The notes under the pieces: generated by a model | Databases searched by the model: none | The model's input: the letters and a program-made list of their open reading frames with translations, nothing else | Told to the model about the DNA's origin: nothing | Translations under genes and position numbers: made by a program | Part shown: in pieces, positions 50,373 through 59,806 of the stretch | How the letters are laid out: each line of letters starts with the position of its first letter | How positions within the stretch are numbered: position 1 is the first letter of the stretch | Assembly: GCA_949741925.1 (NCBI GenBank) | Contig: CATJOY010000056.1 | Coordinates: 62,001-126,000 of the forward strand | Direction: 5' to 3' | Length of the DNA: 64,000 bases | Source of the DNA: an uncultured Desulfovibrionaceae bacterium | Lineage (GTDB): Bacteria; Desulfobacterota; Desulfovibrionia; Desulfovibrionales; Desulfovibrionaceae

Positions 50373-52523
50373 TTAACAATGGCGGCCGTCTACCGGCACA
50401 TGGGCTCGATTGGCCTCCTGAACGATATCCATGCCCCGTAGATGGTCGAGAATTTTGTAGAGATGGGCGGCATCAAGCACCTCAACCACAAAATCCATCT
50501 CCGAAAAGTTATCCGTGGTGCTGCGCACGATAGCCGACTCGATGTTGGCGTTGGACTCGGCCAGGGTCATGGCGATTTTGCCTAAGGTACCCTTCTGGTT
50601 GCGGGTGATTACCCGAATCCGAGCCGGATAGGGCAAGGCCTCTTCGGCGCCTTCCCACTGCACGGCAATAAGCCTCTCGGGCTCCATGTTTTCAATGGTC
50701 GGACAATCCGCAGTGTGCACGGTAACACCCCGGCCCCGGCTGATATACCCGACAATAGGATCGCCGGGCACCGGGTTGCAGCATTTGGCGAAGCGGACCA
50801 TAACATCATTGAGCCCCTGAATAAGCACGCCATCGGTCTTCTTGGGCCGGGTTTCCTTTTTAGGCGCATCCTCATCGTCGCCCGGGGCTTTGGGCAGAAG
50901 AGCCCGCAGAACCTTTTGCGGCGTAATTCTGGCATAGCCAACGGCAGAAAAAAGCTCATCCACAGTGGGGCAACCAAGTTCAGGCAAGGCCGCCGCAAGT
51001 TCCCCCTCCTTGGCCATTTTCTGAATATTCAGCCCAAGCCGACGGCCCTGCTTTTCCAACATTTCCTTGCCCAGAGAGATGCTGCGCGTTCTCTCCTCGG
51101 TCCGCAGATAGTGCTGGATTCTGGTCCTGGCCTTGGCCGTCTTGACGAATTTCAACCAATCGCGGCTGGGGCGACGGCTAGGATCGGAAATGATCTCTAT
51201 GGTATCACCGCTGCGCAAGGGAGTGCTCAAGGGAACCAGGCGGCCGTTGACCTTGGCTCCGACGCAGCGGTTTCCAACCTCCGTATGGATCTGATAGGCA
51301 AAGTCCACCGGAGTTGCCCCTTCGGGCAATTCCTTCACCGCGCCTTTCGGTGTAAACACATAAATTTCGTCTTTAAAAAGATCAAAACGCAGGGAACGGA
51401 GAAACTCGCGCGAGTTGCTCTCCATTTTCTGCCAATCAAGCATCTCGCGCAGCCAGGTGAACTGACGTACATCCTTGGCCTTGACCCTGCCTCCCTCCTT
51501 ATACAGCCAGTGAGAGGCCAGGCCGTGCTCGGCCAAACGATCCATTTCCCGGGTGCGCATTTGAATTTCCATACGTTCGCCCCGAGGGCCGATGACCGTC
51601 GTATGGAGGCTCTGGTACATGTTGGCCTTGGGCATGGAAATATAGTCTTTGAACCTGCCCGGCACAGGACGCCAGGTGGAGTGCACCAACCCGAGAACAG
51701 CATAGCAATCCTTAAGGTCATCCACGATGACCCGGAAGGCGATGATATCGTGCATCTCATCCATGCGCAGATTCTGGGCGACCATTTTATGATAAATGCT
51801 ATAGGCGTGCTTGATGCGGCCCTTGACCTCCCCGCGGATGCCGCTGGCTCCGAGAATCTCCCTGAGTTTGGCAATGACGGTTTGGATATATTCCTCATCA
51901 TCGCTTTTATGCTTTTCCAGCCAATCCACAATATGGGCATAGGCGTCCGGCCTGATGTACCGAAACGAGAGATCCTCGAGTTCCAGCTTGACCCGGTGCA
52001 GCCCCAAACGGTTGGCCAGGGGCGCGTAAATATCCATAGTTTCCTGGGCAATAAGCTTCTTTTTATGAGGCTTCTGGAAATCCAGGGTGCGCATGTTGTG
52101 GAGCCGATCGGCCAGCTTGACGATCAGCACCCGGATATCCTCGCTCATAGCCAGGATCATTTTACGAATGTTTTCCGCCTGCTGCTCTTCTTTGCTGTCA
52201 AAGGTCATCAGGCTGATCTTGGTGACCCCGTCCACGATATCCGCAACTTCTTCGCCGAAATTCTCCTCGATTTCTTCGATGGTAGCCTTGGTATCCTCCA
52301 CCGTATCATGCAGCAGGCCGGCCACAACGGCCGACTCATCCATGTGCATTCCGGCCAAGGTGTAGGCTACGGCCAGAGGGTGCGAGAGATAGGGCTCTCC
52401 CGAAAGGCGGGTCTGCCCCTCATGGGCCGCCGCTGCGTAGACATAGGCTTTCTGCACAAGCTCAAGATCTGCCTCGGGGTTATTGGCGGCCAAGGTATCA
52501 AGAATTTGTTGAATGCGGATCAT
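50373..52523 (-). CDS. rel: Bifunctional (p)ppGpp synthetase/hydrolase
   Basis: Stringent-response enzyme of 716 residues with complete domains: HD hydrolase with GLLHDTVEDT (H72, D73) near the N-terminus, synthetase with VPGRFKDYISMPKANMYQSL (the RFKD form that marks bifunctional enzymes), a TGS domain beginning DEIYVFTPKGAVKELPEG, a helical linker, CNPVPGDPIVGYISRGRG zinc-finger-type segment and a C-terminal ACT domain. GGAGCG lies just before ATG 52523. With DksA at 36.6 kb it forms the stringent-response pair. A single long RSH of this type is usual in deltaproteobacteria. Confidence 0.96.
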   Translation of the reverse strand: MIRIQQILDTLAANNPEADLELVQKAYVYAAAAHEGQTRLSGEPYLSHPLAVAYTLAGMHMDESAVVAGLLHDTVEDTKATIEEIEENFGEEVADIVDGVTKISLMTFDSKEEQQAENIRKMILAMSEDIRVLIVKLADRLHNMRTLDFQKPHKKKLIAQETMDIYAPLANRLGLHRVKLELEDLSFRYIRPDAYAHIVDWLEKHKSDDEEYIQTVIAKLREILGASGIRGEVKGRIKHAYSIYHKMVAQNLRMDEMHDIIAFRVIVDDLKDCYAVLGLVHSTWRPVPGRFKDYISMPKANMYQSLHTTVIGPRGERMEIQMRTREMDRLAEHGLASHWLYKEGGRVKAKDVRQFTWLREMLDWQKMESNSREFLRSLRFDLFKDEIYVFTPKGAVKELPEGATPVDFAYQIHTEVGNRCVGAKVNGRLVPLSTPLRSGDTIEIISDPSRRPSRDWLKFVKTAKARTRIQHYLRTEERTRSISLGKEMLEKQGRRLGLNIQKMAKEGELAAALPELGCPTVDELFSAVGYARITPQKVLRALLPKAPGDDEDAPKKETRPKKTDGVLIQGLNDVMVRFAKCCNPVPGDPIVGYISRGRGVTVHTADCPTIENMEPERLIAVQWEGAEEALPYPARIRVITRNQKGTLGKIAMTLAESNANIESAIVRSTTDNFSEMDFVVEVLDAAHLYKILDHLRGMDIVQEANRAHVPVDGRHC

Positions 52524-52763
52524 GCTCGCTCCATCGGGTCAACAGGACAGACCACCCACCTGATGCGGGATTATCGCCGGAGAGTTAATGCTATCAGGGT
52601 CGCGGTATTTTGTATAGCTGAGCGGAGTGAAGAAACGCCCGAAACCGCCCGCGCGGCAAGGGGGGCACGCAGATAAAGCATACTCCTGCCGGGCCTGGGG
52701 AAACCATAGAAGGGGCGTTATACGAACAGCCTGAGGGCAAGCCGCGAGAGAGGAAAAAGAACC

Positions 52764-53855
52764 TCAGGCCATGTGGCGCGGCACGGAACTTGTATCTCCC
52801 ACAATCAGCTTACTGTGCAGGCAGCGCCGGTACGGCGCGCTCAACTCGCCGCGAGCGCATTTTTTCAGGAAATCTACAGTTAGCTCAGCCACTTCGTCGC
52901 CCGGCACCCGGGTCGTGGTCAGCCGTTGCGGCAAACGGTTGCCAAAGGCATACTCCCGGGTGCTGACAAGAGAAAAATCCCGGGGCACGGCAAGCCCGGC
53001 CGCCTGCACGGCCAACATACCGCCGAGGGCAAAAGGATCAGCGGCAAAAACCATGGCTGTAGGCCGATTTTTCAGGGCGAGCATCCGTTCCATCAGCATA
53101 TACCCAAGCAGGAGGTGATCCTCCTCGGCGGGCTCCAGCCCGGCCTCCGTGCGCGCCACCAATTCCGGGATAAACTCCAGCCCGGCGGCTTCCAGAGCGC
53201 GTCGGTAGCCGCGCAGCCGCGAGGCAGCCCGGCAGGAGCGTTCCTCCGGCCCGCACTGAAAGGCGATTCTCCGGTGACCAAGCGCCGTCAGGTGCAGCAC
53301 GGCTTCCCGGCAGCTTTCCGCCAAATCATAGCCGATGCTGTGGCATCGCTCGTTCTCAACAAAATCTCCCGCCAAAACTATGGGCACAGATGAAGCCGCA
53401 AGACGCTCACAATACCGGTCCATAAGGCCGCAGGTGACCCCATAGAGGACAATGCCCCCGGAGCGGAGCTGAGTATATTGATCGATCAGCCCCAGCTCTG
53501 TTTGCGTATCCAGGGCGGTGAGCCCTAACAGAGCCTGCAATCCCTCACGGGAAAGCGCTTCCTGGGTGGCCCTGATGATGCTGAGGAACTGGGAATCATT
53601 GGGAACCGGAGCGATGAGCCCGAAAAACTGCTTGGAACCGCTACGAAACGTTCGGGCAATGACATTATACGTATACTCCATTTCCCGGGCCGCTTCAAGA
53701 ATGCGCAGGCGCGTAGGCTCCCGAACCAAGTGCGGTGATGCCATGGCCCGGGAAACGGTAATTGTTGAAACATTACAACGCCGGGCTATATCCTGCATAG
53801 TCACCCGATTTTTATGTGCTTTTGCAGAGCGCGCCGGGGGCGTTGCGTGGCTCAT
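52764..53855 (-). CDS. LacI-family transcriptional regulator
   Basis: DNA-binding repressor of 363 residues. The helix-turn-helix VTMQDIARRCNVSTITVSRA lies at about 18-37, followed by the hinge EMEYTYNVIARTFR and a periplasmic-binding-protein-like ligand domain from about 75 to 350 (GLIAPVPNDSQF, LGHRRIAFQCGP, RPTAMVFAADPFALGG). ATG 53855 overlaps the tctA stop by four bases (ATGA), so the regulator is the last gene of the TTT operon. The paired palindromes upstream of tctC are its probable operators. The ligand is unknown but likely the transported acid. Confidence 0.88.
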   Translation of the reverse strand: MSHATPPARSAKAHKNRVTMQDIARRCNVSTITVSRAMASPHLVREPTRLRILEAAREMEYTYNVIARTFRSGSKQFFGLIAPVPNDSQFLSIIRATQEALSREGLQALLGLTALDTQTELGLIDQYTQLRSGGIVLYGVTCGLMDRYCERLAASSVPIVLAGDFVENERCHSIGYDLAESCREAVLHLTALGHRRIAFQCGPEERSCRAASRLRGYRRALEAAGLEFIPELVARTEAGLEPAEEDHLLLGYMLMERMLALKNRPTAMVFAADPFALGGMLAVQAAGLAVPRDFSLVSTREYAFGNRLPQRLTTTRVPGDEVAELTVDFLKKCARGELSAPYRRCLHSKLIVGDTSSVPRHMA

Positions 53856-55363
53856 GATGTATGCGCATCGGATGCCATGCGCCGGGAGAGCTTCATCTGT
53901 TGCCACAGAGGCAGCACCAGGATAACCAGAGACAGGATCAGGAATACAACGGAAACCGGGTCTGTAAACAGCAAGGTAATATCTCCTCGGCTGTAGGTCA
54001 GGCCCCGACGGAGTTGCAGCTCGGCCGGCGGCCCGAGAATGAAGCCCAGCACGAACGGCGCCATGGGATAGCCAAACTTTTCCAAAACAAATCCGAAAAT
54101 GCCGAAGCCCACCAAAACCCAAACATCGACCATAGTGTTGTTGGACATAAAGGCGCCGATAGTGCAAAAAGCCAGGATAGGCGGTATTAAAAGGTAACGC
54201 GGCAGCTTCAGCACCTGGGCGAACGGTTTGATAAAAGCCAGCATCAGAAAAAACATGCTCAGGTTTGCCAGCATGAAGGCCAAGAAAAAGCCATAGACGA
54301 TATCCGCATTATTGGAAAACAGAGCCGGGCCGGGCTGAAGATCCTTGATGATCAAGCCGCTGAGCAGCAGGGCCGCCACCGGACAGCCGGGTATGCCAAG
54401 GGTCAGCAAGGGAATCATGGCGCCGCCGGACACCGCGTTATTGGCGGCTTCCGGCGCCAGAATGCCTTCCTTAACTCCCGTGCCGAACTTCTCCGGCGTC
54501 TTCGCGGTAGCCTTAGCCTGGTTATAGGCCACTATGGCCGAGCTGGAAGCCCCCACCCCCGGGATAATGCCGATACCTGTGCCGATAAGAGCCGAACGGA
54601 GCAAAAGGCCCGCGCTTTCCCTCAGTTCAACCAGCTTGGGAATGATGTTCCGGTAGGTGACCGTAAAGTGAGGGCAACGCAGATCTACGTTTTTCATATC
54701 CGAAAGCAGTTGAGGAATGGCAAAAACACCAATCAACACCGAGGCTTCGGTAAAACCGGCGCTGAGATGGTACACGTCAAAGGTCAGCCGGTAGGAGGCA
54801 TCAATGGGATCTTGGCCGACCAGGCCGGCGAGCATACCGATGCAGCCGGCGGCCAAGGCCTTGAACATGGAGCCCTGGCTGGAATCCGCAATCATGACCA
54901 TCGCGCACATGATAATAGAAAAGATGCTGAAATAGTTCAGCTTAAGAGCAAGGTTGGCTATCGCCGGAGCCAGAAACAAAAGGCAAAGATAACTAAAGCC
55001 GCCTCCTAAGAACGAGGCGGTAATGCCGTAACCGAGCGCCCTGCCCGGCTCGCCGCGCATGGACATCGGATATCCGTCAAAGGTAGTGGCGATGTTGCCT
55101 GGCGTCCCCGGGATGTTCAGCAGCATGGCCGAAATCAGCCCGCCGGTCATGCCCCCGACATATATGGAAATCAGCAAGGCCAGCCCGGACATGGTTTCCA
55201 TAGAAAAGGTCATCGGTATAGCCAGGGCCACGGCCATAGTTGCGGTCAGGCCGGGGATAACCCCGACCATAATGCCGAGGGTGGTTCCGAGAATAACAAT
55301 GCTCAAAATTTTCAGATTGCAGATCAGATCCAGACCGCTTGCAATATTGCCTAAAATATCCAT
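53852..55363 (-). CDS. tctA: Tripartite tricarboxylate transporter large membrane subunit
   Basis: Inner-membrane permease of the TTT family, 503 residues with about twelve helices. The signature TLGIMVGVIPGLTATMAVAL near 29-48 and its repeat GTGIGIIPGVGASSSAIVAY in the second half are present, as is LNIPGTPGNIATTFDG (about 84-99). GGGGGA precedes ATG 55363. It starts 33 bases after tctB and overlaps the LacI gene. Substrate class is carboxylates (citrate, tartrate and others in studied systems), not determinable here. Confidence 0.94.
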   Translation of the reverse strand: MDILGNIASGLDLICNLKILSIVILGTTLGIMVGVIPGLTATMAVALAIPMTFSMETMSGLALLISIYVGGMTGGLISAMLLNIPGTPGNIATTFDGYPMSMRGEPGRALGYGITASFLGGGFSYLCLLFLAPAIANLALKLNYFSIFSIIMCAMVMIADSSQGSMFKALAAGCIGMLAGLVGQDPIDASYRLTFDVYHLSAGFTEASVLIGVFAIPQLLSDMKNVDLRCPHFTVTYRNIIPKLVELRESAGLLLRSALIGTGIGIIPGVGASSSAIVAYNQAKATAKTPEKFGTGVKEGILAPEAANNAVSGGAMIPLLTLGIPGCPVAALLLSGLIIKDLQPGPALFSNNADIVYGFFLAFMLANLSMFFLMLAFIKPFAQVLKLPRYLLIPPILAFCTIGAFMSNNTMVDVWVLVGFGIFGFVLEKFGYPMAPFVLGFILGPPAELQLRRGLTYSRGDITLLFTDPVSVVFLILSLVILVLPLWQQMKLSRRMASDAHTS

Positions 55364-55396
55364 TGATCCCCCGATAGAGACCGGCGCTCGCGCGCG

Positions 55397-55870
55397 TTAT
55401 GGGAAAAAGGACTGCAACACCACGCCGAAAATAAAATATATCAGAGCGGTAATCCCTAACCCTACGATAAGTGCCAACACCAACGCGCGCCTGCCGCAAT
55501 GCCCCAGGTACCAACACTCGGCGGCGATAAACAAAAAGGTCAACAGCAAATAGGAGATATCCGTAAAATCAAGCAAAAGAAGATAGAACAGAAAACCCGA
55601 AAGGCAGATCAGAGTTCTGCGTGTGGAGGCAGGGTCGTTCCCCTCCCGCGCTTTTTCTCCGGCAGCAGCCGTGTTCCCGCCCAGACCGCGGCAAAGCATA
55701 TCTAGTAAAGTCAAACCGATAATGGCTCCCAACACTATTTTGGGGAACAAGGCTGGTCCCATCGGTTCAAAACGGGGCAACGGCAGTTCTCCAAGCGCAA
55801 ACCAGAAAAACACGCAGGCAACGATAATGATCAGTGGGGGCAGAAAGCCGAGGACGCAATCTTTTCTCAT
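55397..55870 (-). CDS. tctB: Tripartite tricarboxylate transporter small membrane subunit
   Basis: Four-helix membrane subunit of 157 residues that works with TctA. Hydrophobic stretches at about 8-26 (LPPLIIIVACVFFWFALG), 45-60, 90-125 and 135-155 and the ALFPKIVLGAIIGLTLLDML segment fit the TctB family, which is weakly conserved. Context between tctC and tctA makes the call safe. Confidence 0.9.
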   Translation of the reverse strand: MRKDCVLGFLPPLIIIVACVFFWFALGELPLPRFEPMGPALFPKIVLGAIIGLTLLDMLCRGLGGNTAAAGEKAREGNDPASTRRTLICLSGFLFYLLLLDFTDISYLLLTFLFIAAECWYLGHCGRRALVLALIVGLGITALIYFIFGVVLQSFFP

Positions 55871-55950
55871 GCTTCACCTCGCATTCAGGCGTCAAAAAGG
55901 GAAGAAAGCTGGAGACCCCGGCGGCAAAAACGCAGGGTCTCCCGGCTCCG

Positions 55951-56922
55951 TCAGATCTTTTGTCTAGGGATAAGGCCGCCCTGCCGCGCGAACATGTAGA
56001 GATCCGCATCAAGCTTAAGCAAATGCTTTTTAAAGGTCTCCTGATCCATATAAGCCGGGTCCATAGCCAATTTGGCCAGGCCTTCGATAAATTCAGGATT
56101 CTTCATGATTTTCGCCATGGCCGCGTTGAGTGTGGCCACGATTGCGGCGGGCAAGCCCGGAGGGCCGTACAGAGAGGGTTCATAAACAAAGGTGAGATCA
56201 ATACCCTCTTCTTGATAGGTCGGAACATCCGGAAGAGAAGGTAGACGCTTTTCCGTGGAAGTAGCCAAAGCACGGATACGGCCGTCTTCCTTGTACTGGT
56301 TGACAATCTGCGGGCTCGGCGTGCAAACGTCAATCCTGCCGCCCAGAAGGGCGTTGATCTGGTCCGCCTCGCCTTCGCCGGCTACGTAGTGGAATTTGGT
56401 ATCGGTCATGGTTTCAAAGCCCAGGGCCTCAAAATGCAGCCCCGCGCCGATGTTCACGCCCCAATTGATGGCATCGGGTTTCTTCTGGGCCTCGGCGATG
56501 AACTCTTTGAGATTGTTCCAGGGCGCGTCTCCTCTGACCACCAGGGCTTTATAAAACCGCACTCCGTTGCAAATCGGCGTCAGCGAATCCCAAGTAAAAC
56601 GCGAGGCCCCGGTATGGTATGCCGTAAGGAGCGAAAGGTGGTTCCAGAGAAGCGTATACCCATCGGGTTTGGCCTTGAGTACCTGCGTCGAGCCAATGGT
56701 GCCCGCTGCGCCGACCACATTGACCACAGCGACACCGGTTTTCAATTCTTGTTCCAGGAATTTGGCCAGAAGCCTCGCGGCGGCATCAGTGGCATTGCCG
56801 GCGCCGTAGGGAACCACCAGCTTAATGGGTTTAGAGGGGTAGGCATCCGCCGCGGAAGCCGGGCCGGCAAGACCGAAAACCATACAGAACAGCAGGGTCA
56901 AAAAGCCCGTGAGCATACGCAT
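55951..56922 (-). CDS. tctC: Tripartite tricarboxylate transporter substrate-binding protein
   Basis: Periplasmic Bug-type receptor, 323 residues. Signal peptide about 1-24 (LTLLFCMVFGLAGPASA then ADAYPSKPIKLVVPYGAG, the standard mature start). NVVGAAGTIGSTQVLKAKPD (about 69-88) is the conserved carboxylate-binding loop, and GYTLLWN, LPSLPDVPTYQEEG follow. AGGAG lies six bases before ATG 56922. First gene of tctC-tctB-tctA-lacI. One palindromic operator sits 25-40 bases upstream of the start and another about 160 bases upstream. Confidence 0.94.
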   Translation of the reverse strand: MRMLTGFLTLLFCMVFGLAGPASAADAYPSKPIKLVVPYGAGNATDAAARLLAKFLEQELKTGVAVVNVVGAAGTIGSTQVLKAKPDGYTLLWNHLSLLTAYHTGASRFTWDSLTPICNGVRFYKALVVRGDAPWNNLKEFIAEAQKKPDAINWGVNIGAGLHFEALGFETMTDTKFHYVAGEGEADQINALLGGRIDVCTPSPQIVNQYKEDGRIRALATSTEKRLPSLPDVPTYQEEGIDLTFVYEPSLYGPPGLPAAIVATLNAAMAKIMKNPEFIEGLAKLAMDPAYMDQETFKKHLLKLDADLYMFARQGGLIPRQKI

Positions 56923-56946
56923 AGTTGTCTCCTGTGCGCGAGTAAA

Positions 56947-56962
56947 ATGTTATCGGTACCAT
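56947..56962 (-). promoter_or_regulatory. LacI-family operator, proximal
   Basis: ATGTTATCGGTACCAT, an imperfect palindrome with central CG, matching the consensus ATGNTANCGNTANCAT. It overlaps the tctC leader 25-40 bases upstream of the ATG. Confidence 0.65.
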
Positions 56963-57078
56963 ATCCTGTTGCCAAAAAGCCGCAAAAAAACGGCTGAAAG
57001 CACTGTATCCGGCCTGGCATGGGGAAGCATGTGATACCCTCCCCCTGCTCTCCTTTTTCAAGCACCGGAATAAAAAGA

Positions 57079-57094
57079 TGTTATCGATATCATT
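57079..57094 (-). promoter_or_regulatory. LacI-family operator, distal
   Basis: ATGTTATCGATATCAT, a palindrome in 14 of 16 positions with central CG, nearly identical to the proximal site and exactly 132 bases from it. Identity of the left half (ATGTTATCG) in both sites supports one repressor binding both. Confidence 0.7.
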
Positions 57095-57530
57095 TATTGC
57101 CGGGAAACAACGCAGCTAACCGAGAGTATGCGCGCTACCGCACCTACCGATCAGCGCCTTTATATATTATATAGCCAAATTAGATGTACCTAAATTGATT
57201 TATTTTGTCAAGAAACTGCGCGATTGCCGGGGGCTGCTTCACCGCGATTACCGCTATCAAGCCGCCTTTTTTCTCCGGCAGTGTCAGCCGGAAAACAACA
57301 AGCCCGGCCTCTCCGCATACGCCGGGCCCCCACCTGAGAGGACAGCAAAATCCGAGGAGGCAGTATATACCTCTGCGGGGTATGAGGCGCGCCCCACATC
57401 ACTCTGATTCCGCAATAAACGCGAGGGGACGGTTCTGCTCAGGGCAAAGAGAGATCTGCCGCCAAACAAGGCGCAGCTTAAGGAAGATGCTCTCAGACTA
57501 CAGTATTTACTGGGGGCAATCCGGCCTTGT

Positions 57531-57986
57531 TTAGCGCGGTTCTTTTTTTCTGCCGAAAAAAAGCCGCGAGCCCAATGGCGCCGCCTCAGCCGTGTCAACG
57601 TTAGCAGCGCCGGGCTCCGGAATGGTGTATTTGAGGATAAAACCGCTGGTTCCGTAGAAGATGAGCACAATGCCGTCGAGCAGCGTCTCTTGGAACAGCG
57701 AAAGGCCCACGGCGCACAGGGCGGCCTGAAGGCAACCAAGTATAGCGATGCCGAAGGGAACCTTGCCCGCTACATAGCCGATGAATACCAACGAACCGCA
57801 ACAGGCAAAGGCCAGTGTCAGGTACGAGGCGAAAAAGACGAAATCCCCGGTGCCGACACTGACAAAATACTCAAAGTGCCTGACCAGGTTGAACATGCAG
57901 TAAAGAGCGGCAAAACCGTGAAGCACCCCCAGGATTCGGGCGATCCTTCGGGCATGCGGAATAATGTCTTTGCGTGTCAGCATCAT
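57531..57986 (-). CDS. Small hypothetical membrane protein
   Basis: 151-residue protein with four predicted membrane helices (about 17-35, 45-68, 72-95 and 100-120) and a polar C-terminus. I do not recognise the family. Its ATG overlaps the stop of the upstream solute-binding-protein gene (ATGA), so the two are translated together. The last codons form an inverted repeat (CGCGGC with AACCGCG around A/T-rich loop), which could act as a 3' structure. A helper of the binding protein, or an unrelated passenger, are both possible. Confidence 0.7.
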   Translation of the reverse strand: MMLTRKDIIPHARRIARILGVLHGFAALYCMFNLVRHFEYFVSVGTGDFVFFASYLTLAFACCGSLVFIGYVAGKVPFGIAILGCLQAALCAVGLSLFQETLLDGIVLIFYGTSGFILKYTIPEPGAANVDTAEAAPLGSRLFFGRKKEPR

Positions 57987-59611
57987 TGCCCCAGGCTGTA
58001 GCGTTGCTGGGCGGGAGGAACCCACCATGTGTCGATATTCCAATCAAGGCCTGCCGGAGCGATTTCCACACCCCGAAACCGCTTCTGAACGATAGGCAGC
58101 GAATAAGGAACGTAAAGAAAGCAGTATGGCTGCTCCTCGTGCAGTATTTCTTGAACCCGGTCGTACATGGCTTTGCGGGCTTGGAGATCAAAGGTTTCCC
58201 TGGCCTTGACCACCAGTTCGTCAACCTCGGCGTTGCGGTAGCGCATGAAATTGAGGCCTGGCGGTTCAATGCGCGAAGAGTGCCACACATCAAACAGATC
58301 AGGATCCAGCGGCGTGGTCCAGGCCATGACGACGGCATCATACCTGCCCGGATGCAGAAAACGGGAGAGAAACACCGCCCATTCAACTGTGCGCACCCTG
58401 GCTTCAATCCCTACCCGCGCCAGTTGGCTTTGGATGATCACCGCCGCCTTCATACGCTGTTCATTGCCCTGGTTGGTCAGGATGGTAAACCTAAAGGGCT
58501 CGCCGCGGGCGTTGCGCATCACGCCCCGGGAATCCTGCCGCCAACCGGCCTTGGCCAAGAGATCCCGCGCCTTGTCCAGATCCACTTCATAGGGCTTGAT
58601 GTCCGTATTGTAAACCCAGGAGGTGGGCACATACGGGGCGTTGACGGGAACCCCCTGCCCCAGCAAGGCCCCGGTGATGACTTCCTTTTTATCGATGATG
58701 TGGGCCAAAGCCTGGCGCACGCGTTTATCGCGAAACAAGGGCCGCTCGAGATTATAGCCGAGATAGGTATAGGAATAGTTCAGGTAGCGGAACTTGTTGA
58801 ATGCATCCCGAATTTCCGGGCTCTCCGTCTGGTAGATATACTGCTGTGGCGTCAAGCCCATTAAATCCACGCTTCCGGCCTTGAGCTCCAGAAACATTGT
58901 AGTAAGATCGGGAATGATCTGAAAAACCAAACCATCCAGATAGGGCCGCCCACGAAAATAGCCGGGGTTGGCCGTTAGGGTGACGCGCGTGCCCCGTTCC
59001 CAGGCTTTGAACCGAAACGGCCCGTTGCCCACGGGCTTGTGCGCGTAAGGAGTCTGCGTCAGATCTGTGCCCTCCAGAAGATGCCGGGGCATGATGGCGC
59101 TGGCCCAGGTGACCAAAGCCCGGGCAAACGGCTTGTCATACCTGACGATCACCGTATACCTATCCGGCGTTTCCAGGGAGGAGATCATGCGAAAGGCGCC
59201 GCCATAAGCCGTGGGCGTTTTGGGGTCAATCATCATCCGGTAGGTGTAGGCCACATCCTCGGCCGTCATTTCCACCCCATCTTCCCAGTAAATTCCCTTG
59301 CGCAGGATGAACCGCAGAGTGAGCCCGCCATCCAGCACCTCGTAAGATTCCGCTGCATAGGGCACCAGATTCAGATCCTTATCGTACTGCAACAGACTGA
59401 CAAATAAAAATTTGCTGACCTCGCTGGAAGCACTGTCTGAAGAGAGCGGCGGCAACAAATTGGAAGGTTCTCCAATGGTTCCCATGATGAGTGCTCCCCC
59501 ATCTGACGGAGATTCCGGAACGGCCTTTGCGCAAACCTCTTGCCCTGCCGCCCCCACAAAAAGCGTTAGCAATAGAACCGCAGCCGATATGCAAAAACTG
59601 CCTTTATGCAT
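57983..59611 (-). CDS. Extracellular solute-binding protein, family 5 (peptide/nickel type)
   Basis: Periplasmic receptor of dipeptide/oligopeptide/nickel ABC importers (SBP_bac_5), 542 residues. Signal peptide about 1-30 (ISAAVLLLTLFVGAAGQEVC; a lipobox is not evident). Mature part has IGEPSNLLPPLSSDSAS, GLTLRFILRKGIYWEDG (about 95-111), VGNGPFRFKAWERGT and YNLERPLFRDKRVRQAL, all typical. ATG 59611 is preceded by AAGGAT. No permease or ATPase gene is adjacent; only the small membrane protein follows. It may serve a transporter encoded elsewhere. Confidence 0.92.
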   Translation of the reverse strand: MHKGSFCISAAVLLLTLFVGAAGQEVCAKAVPESPSDGGALIMGTIGEPSNLLPPLSSDSASSEVSKFLFVSLLQYDKDLNLVPYAAESYEVLDGGLTLRFILRKGIYWEDGVEMTAEDVAYTYRMMIDPKTPTAYGGAFRMISSLETPDRYTVIVRYDKPFARALVTWASAIMPRHLLEGTDLTQTPYAHKPVGNGPFRFKAWERGTRVTLTANPGYFRGRPYLDGLVFQIIPDLTTMFLELKAGSVDLMGLTPQQYIYQTESPEIRDAFNKFRYLNYSYTYLGYNLERPLFRDKRVRQALAHIIDKKEVITGALLGQGVPVNAPYVPTSWVYNTDIKPYEVDLDKARDLLAKAGWRQDSRGVMRNARGEPFRFTILTNQGNEQRMKAAVIIQSQLARVGIEARVRTVEWAVFLSRFLHPGRYDAVVMAWTTPLDPDLFDVWHSSRIEPPGLNFMRYRNAEVDELVVKARETFDLQARKAMYDRVQEILHEEQPYCFLYVPYSLPIVQKRFRGVEIAPAGLDWNIDTWWVPPAQQRYSLGQ

Positions 59612-59806
59612 AGTATTTTAGTATCCTTAAAACGTTACAAAGCGCTTTCCTGCTGAAAATTGTTGCTATCAGATTTATTATTTGTTGAAAACATTTCCTG
59701 TCTGGCATAAGGTAGTTTGTTATAGGCATGCCGCTGCATCGGTACGGCCCAAGCCCTCGGACGGGCAGGGATCCGTTTTTTTTACTTTAAGACAGACCCG
59801 AATCTC

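Larger units (their letters stand above)
56923..57530. other. Regulatory region upstream of the TTT operon
   Basis: 608 bases between tctC and the small membrane protein gene. It holds the two LacI-type operators, an AT-rich segment at 57160-57210 with minus-strand TTGACA (near 57204) and TATAAT-like (near 57167) elements for tctC, and plus-strand CCGGCAGTGTCAGCCGG near 57278. No gene is supported. Confidence 0.6.

Noticed and set aside
50715-52676. 653-codon open frame on the plus strand antisense to rel
   Set aside because: It mirrors the codon structure of rel, is rich in H, G and Q with no recognisable domain, and rel itself is unmistakable. GC-rich genes often leave the opposite strand open.
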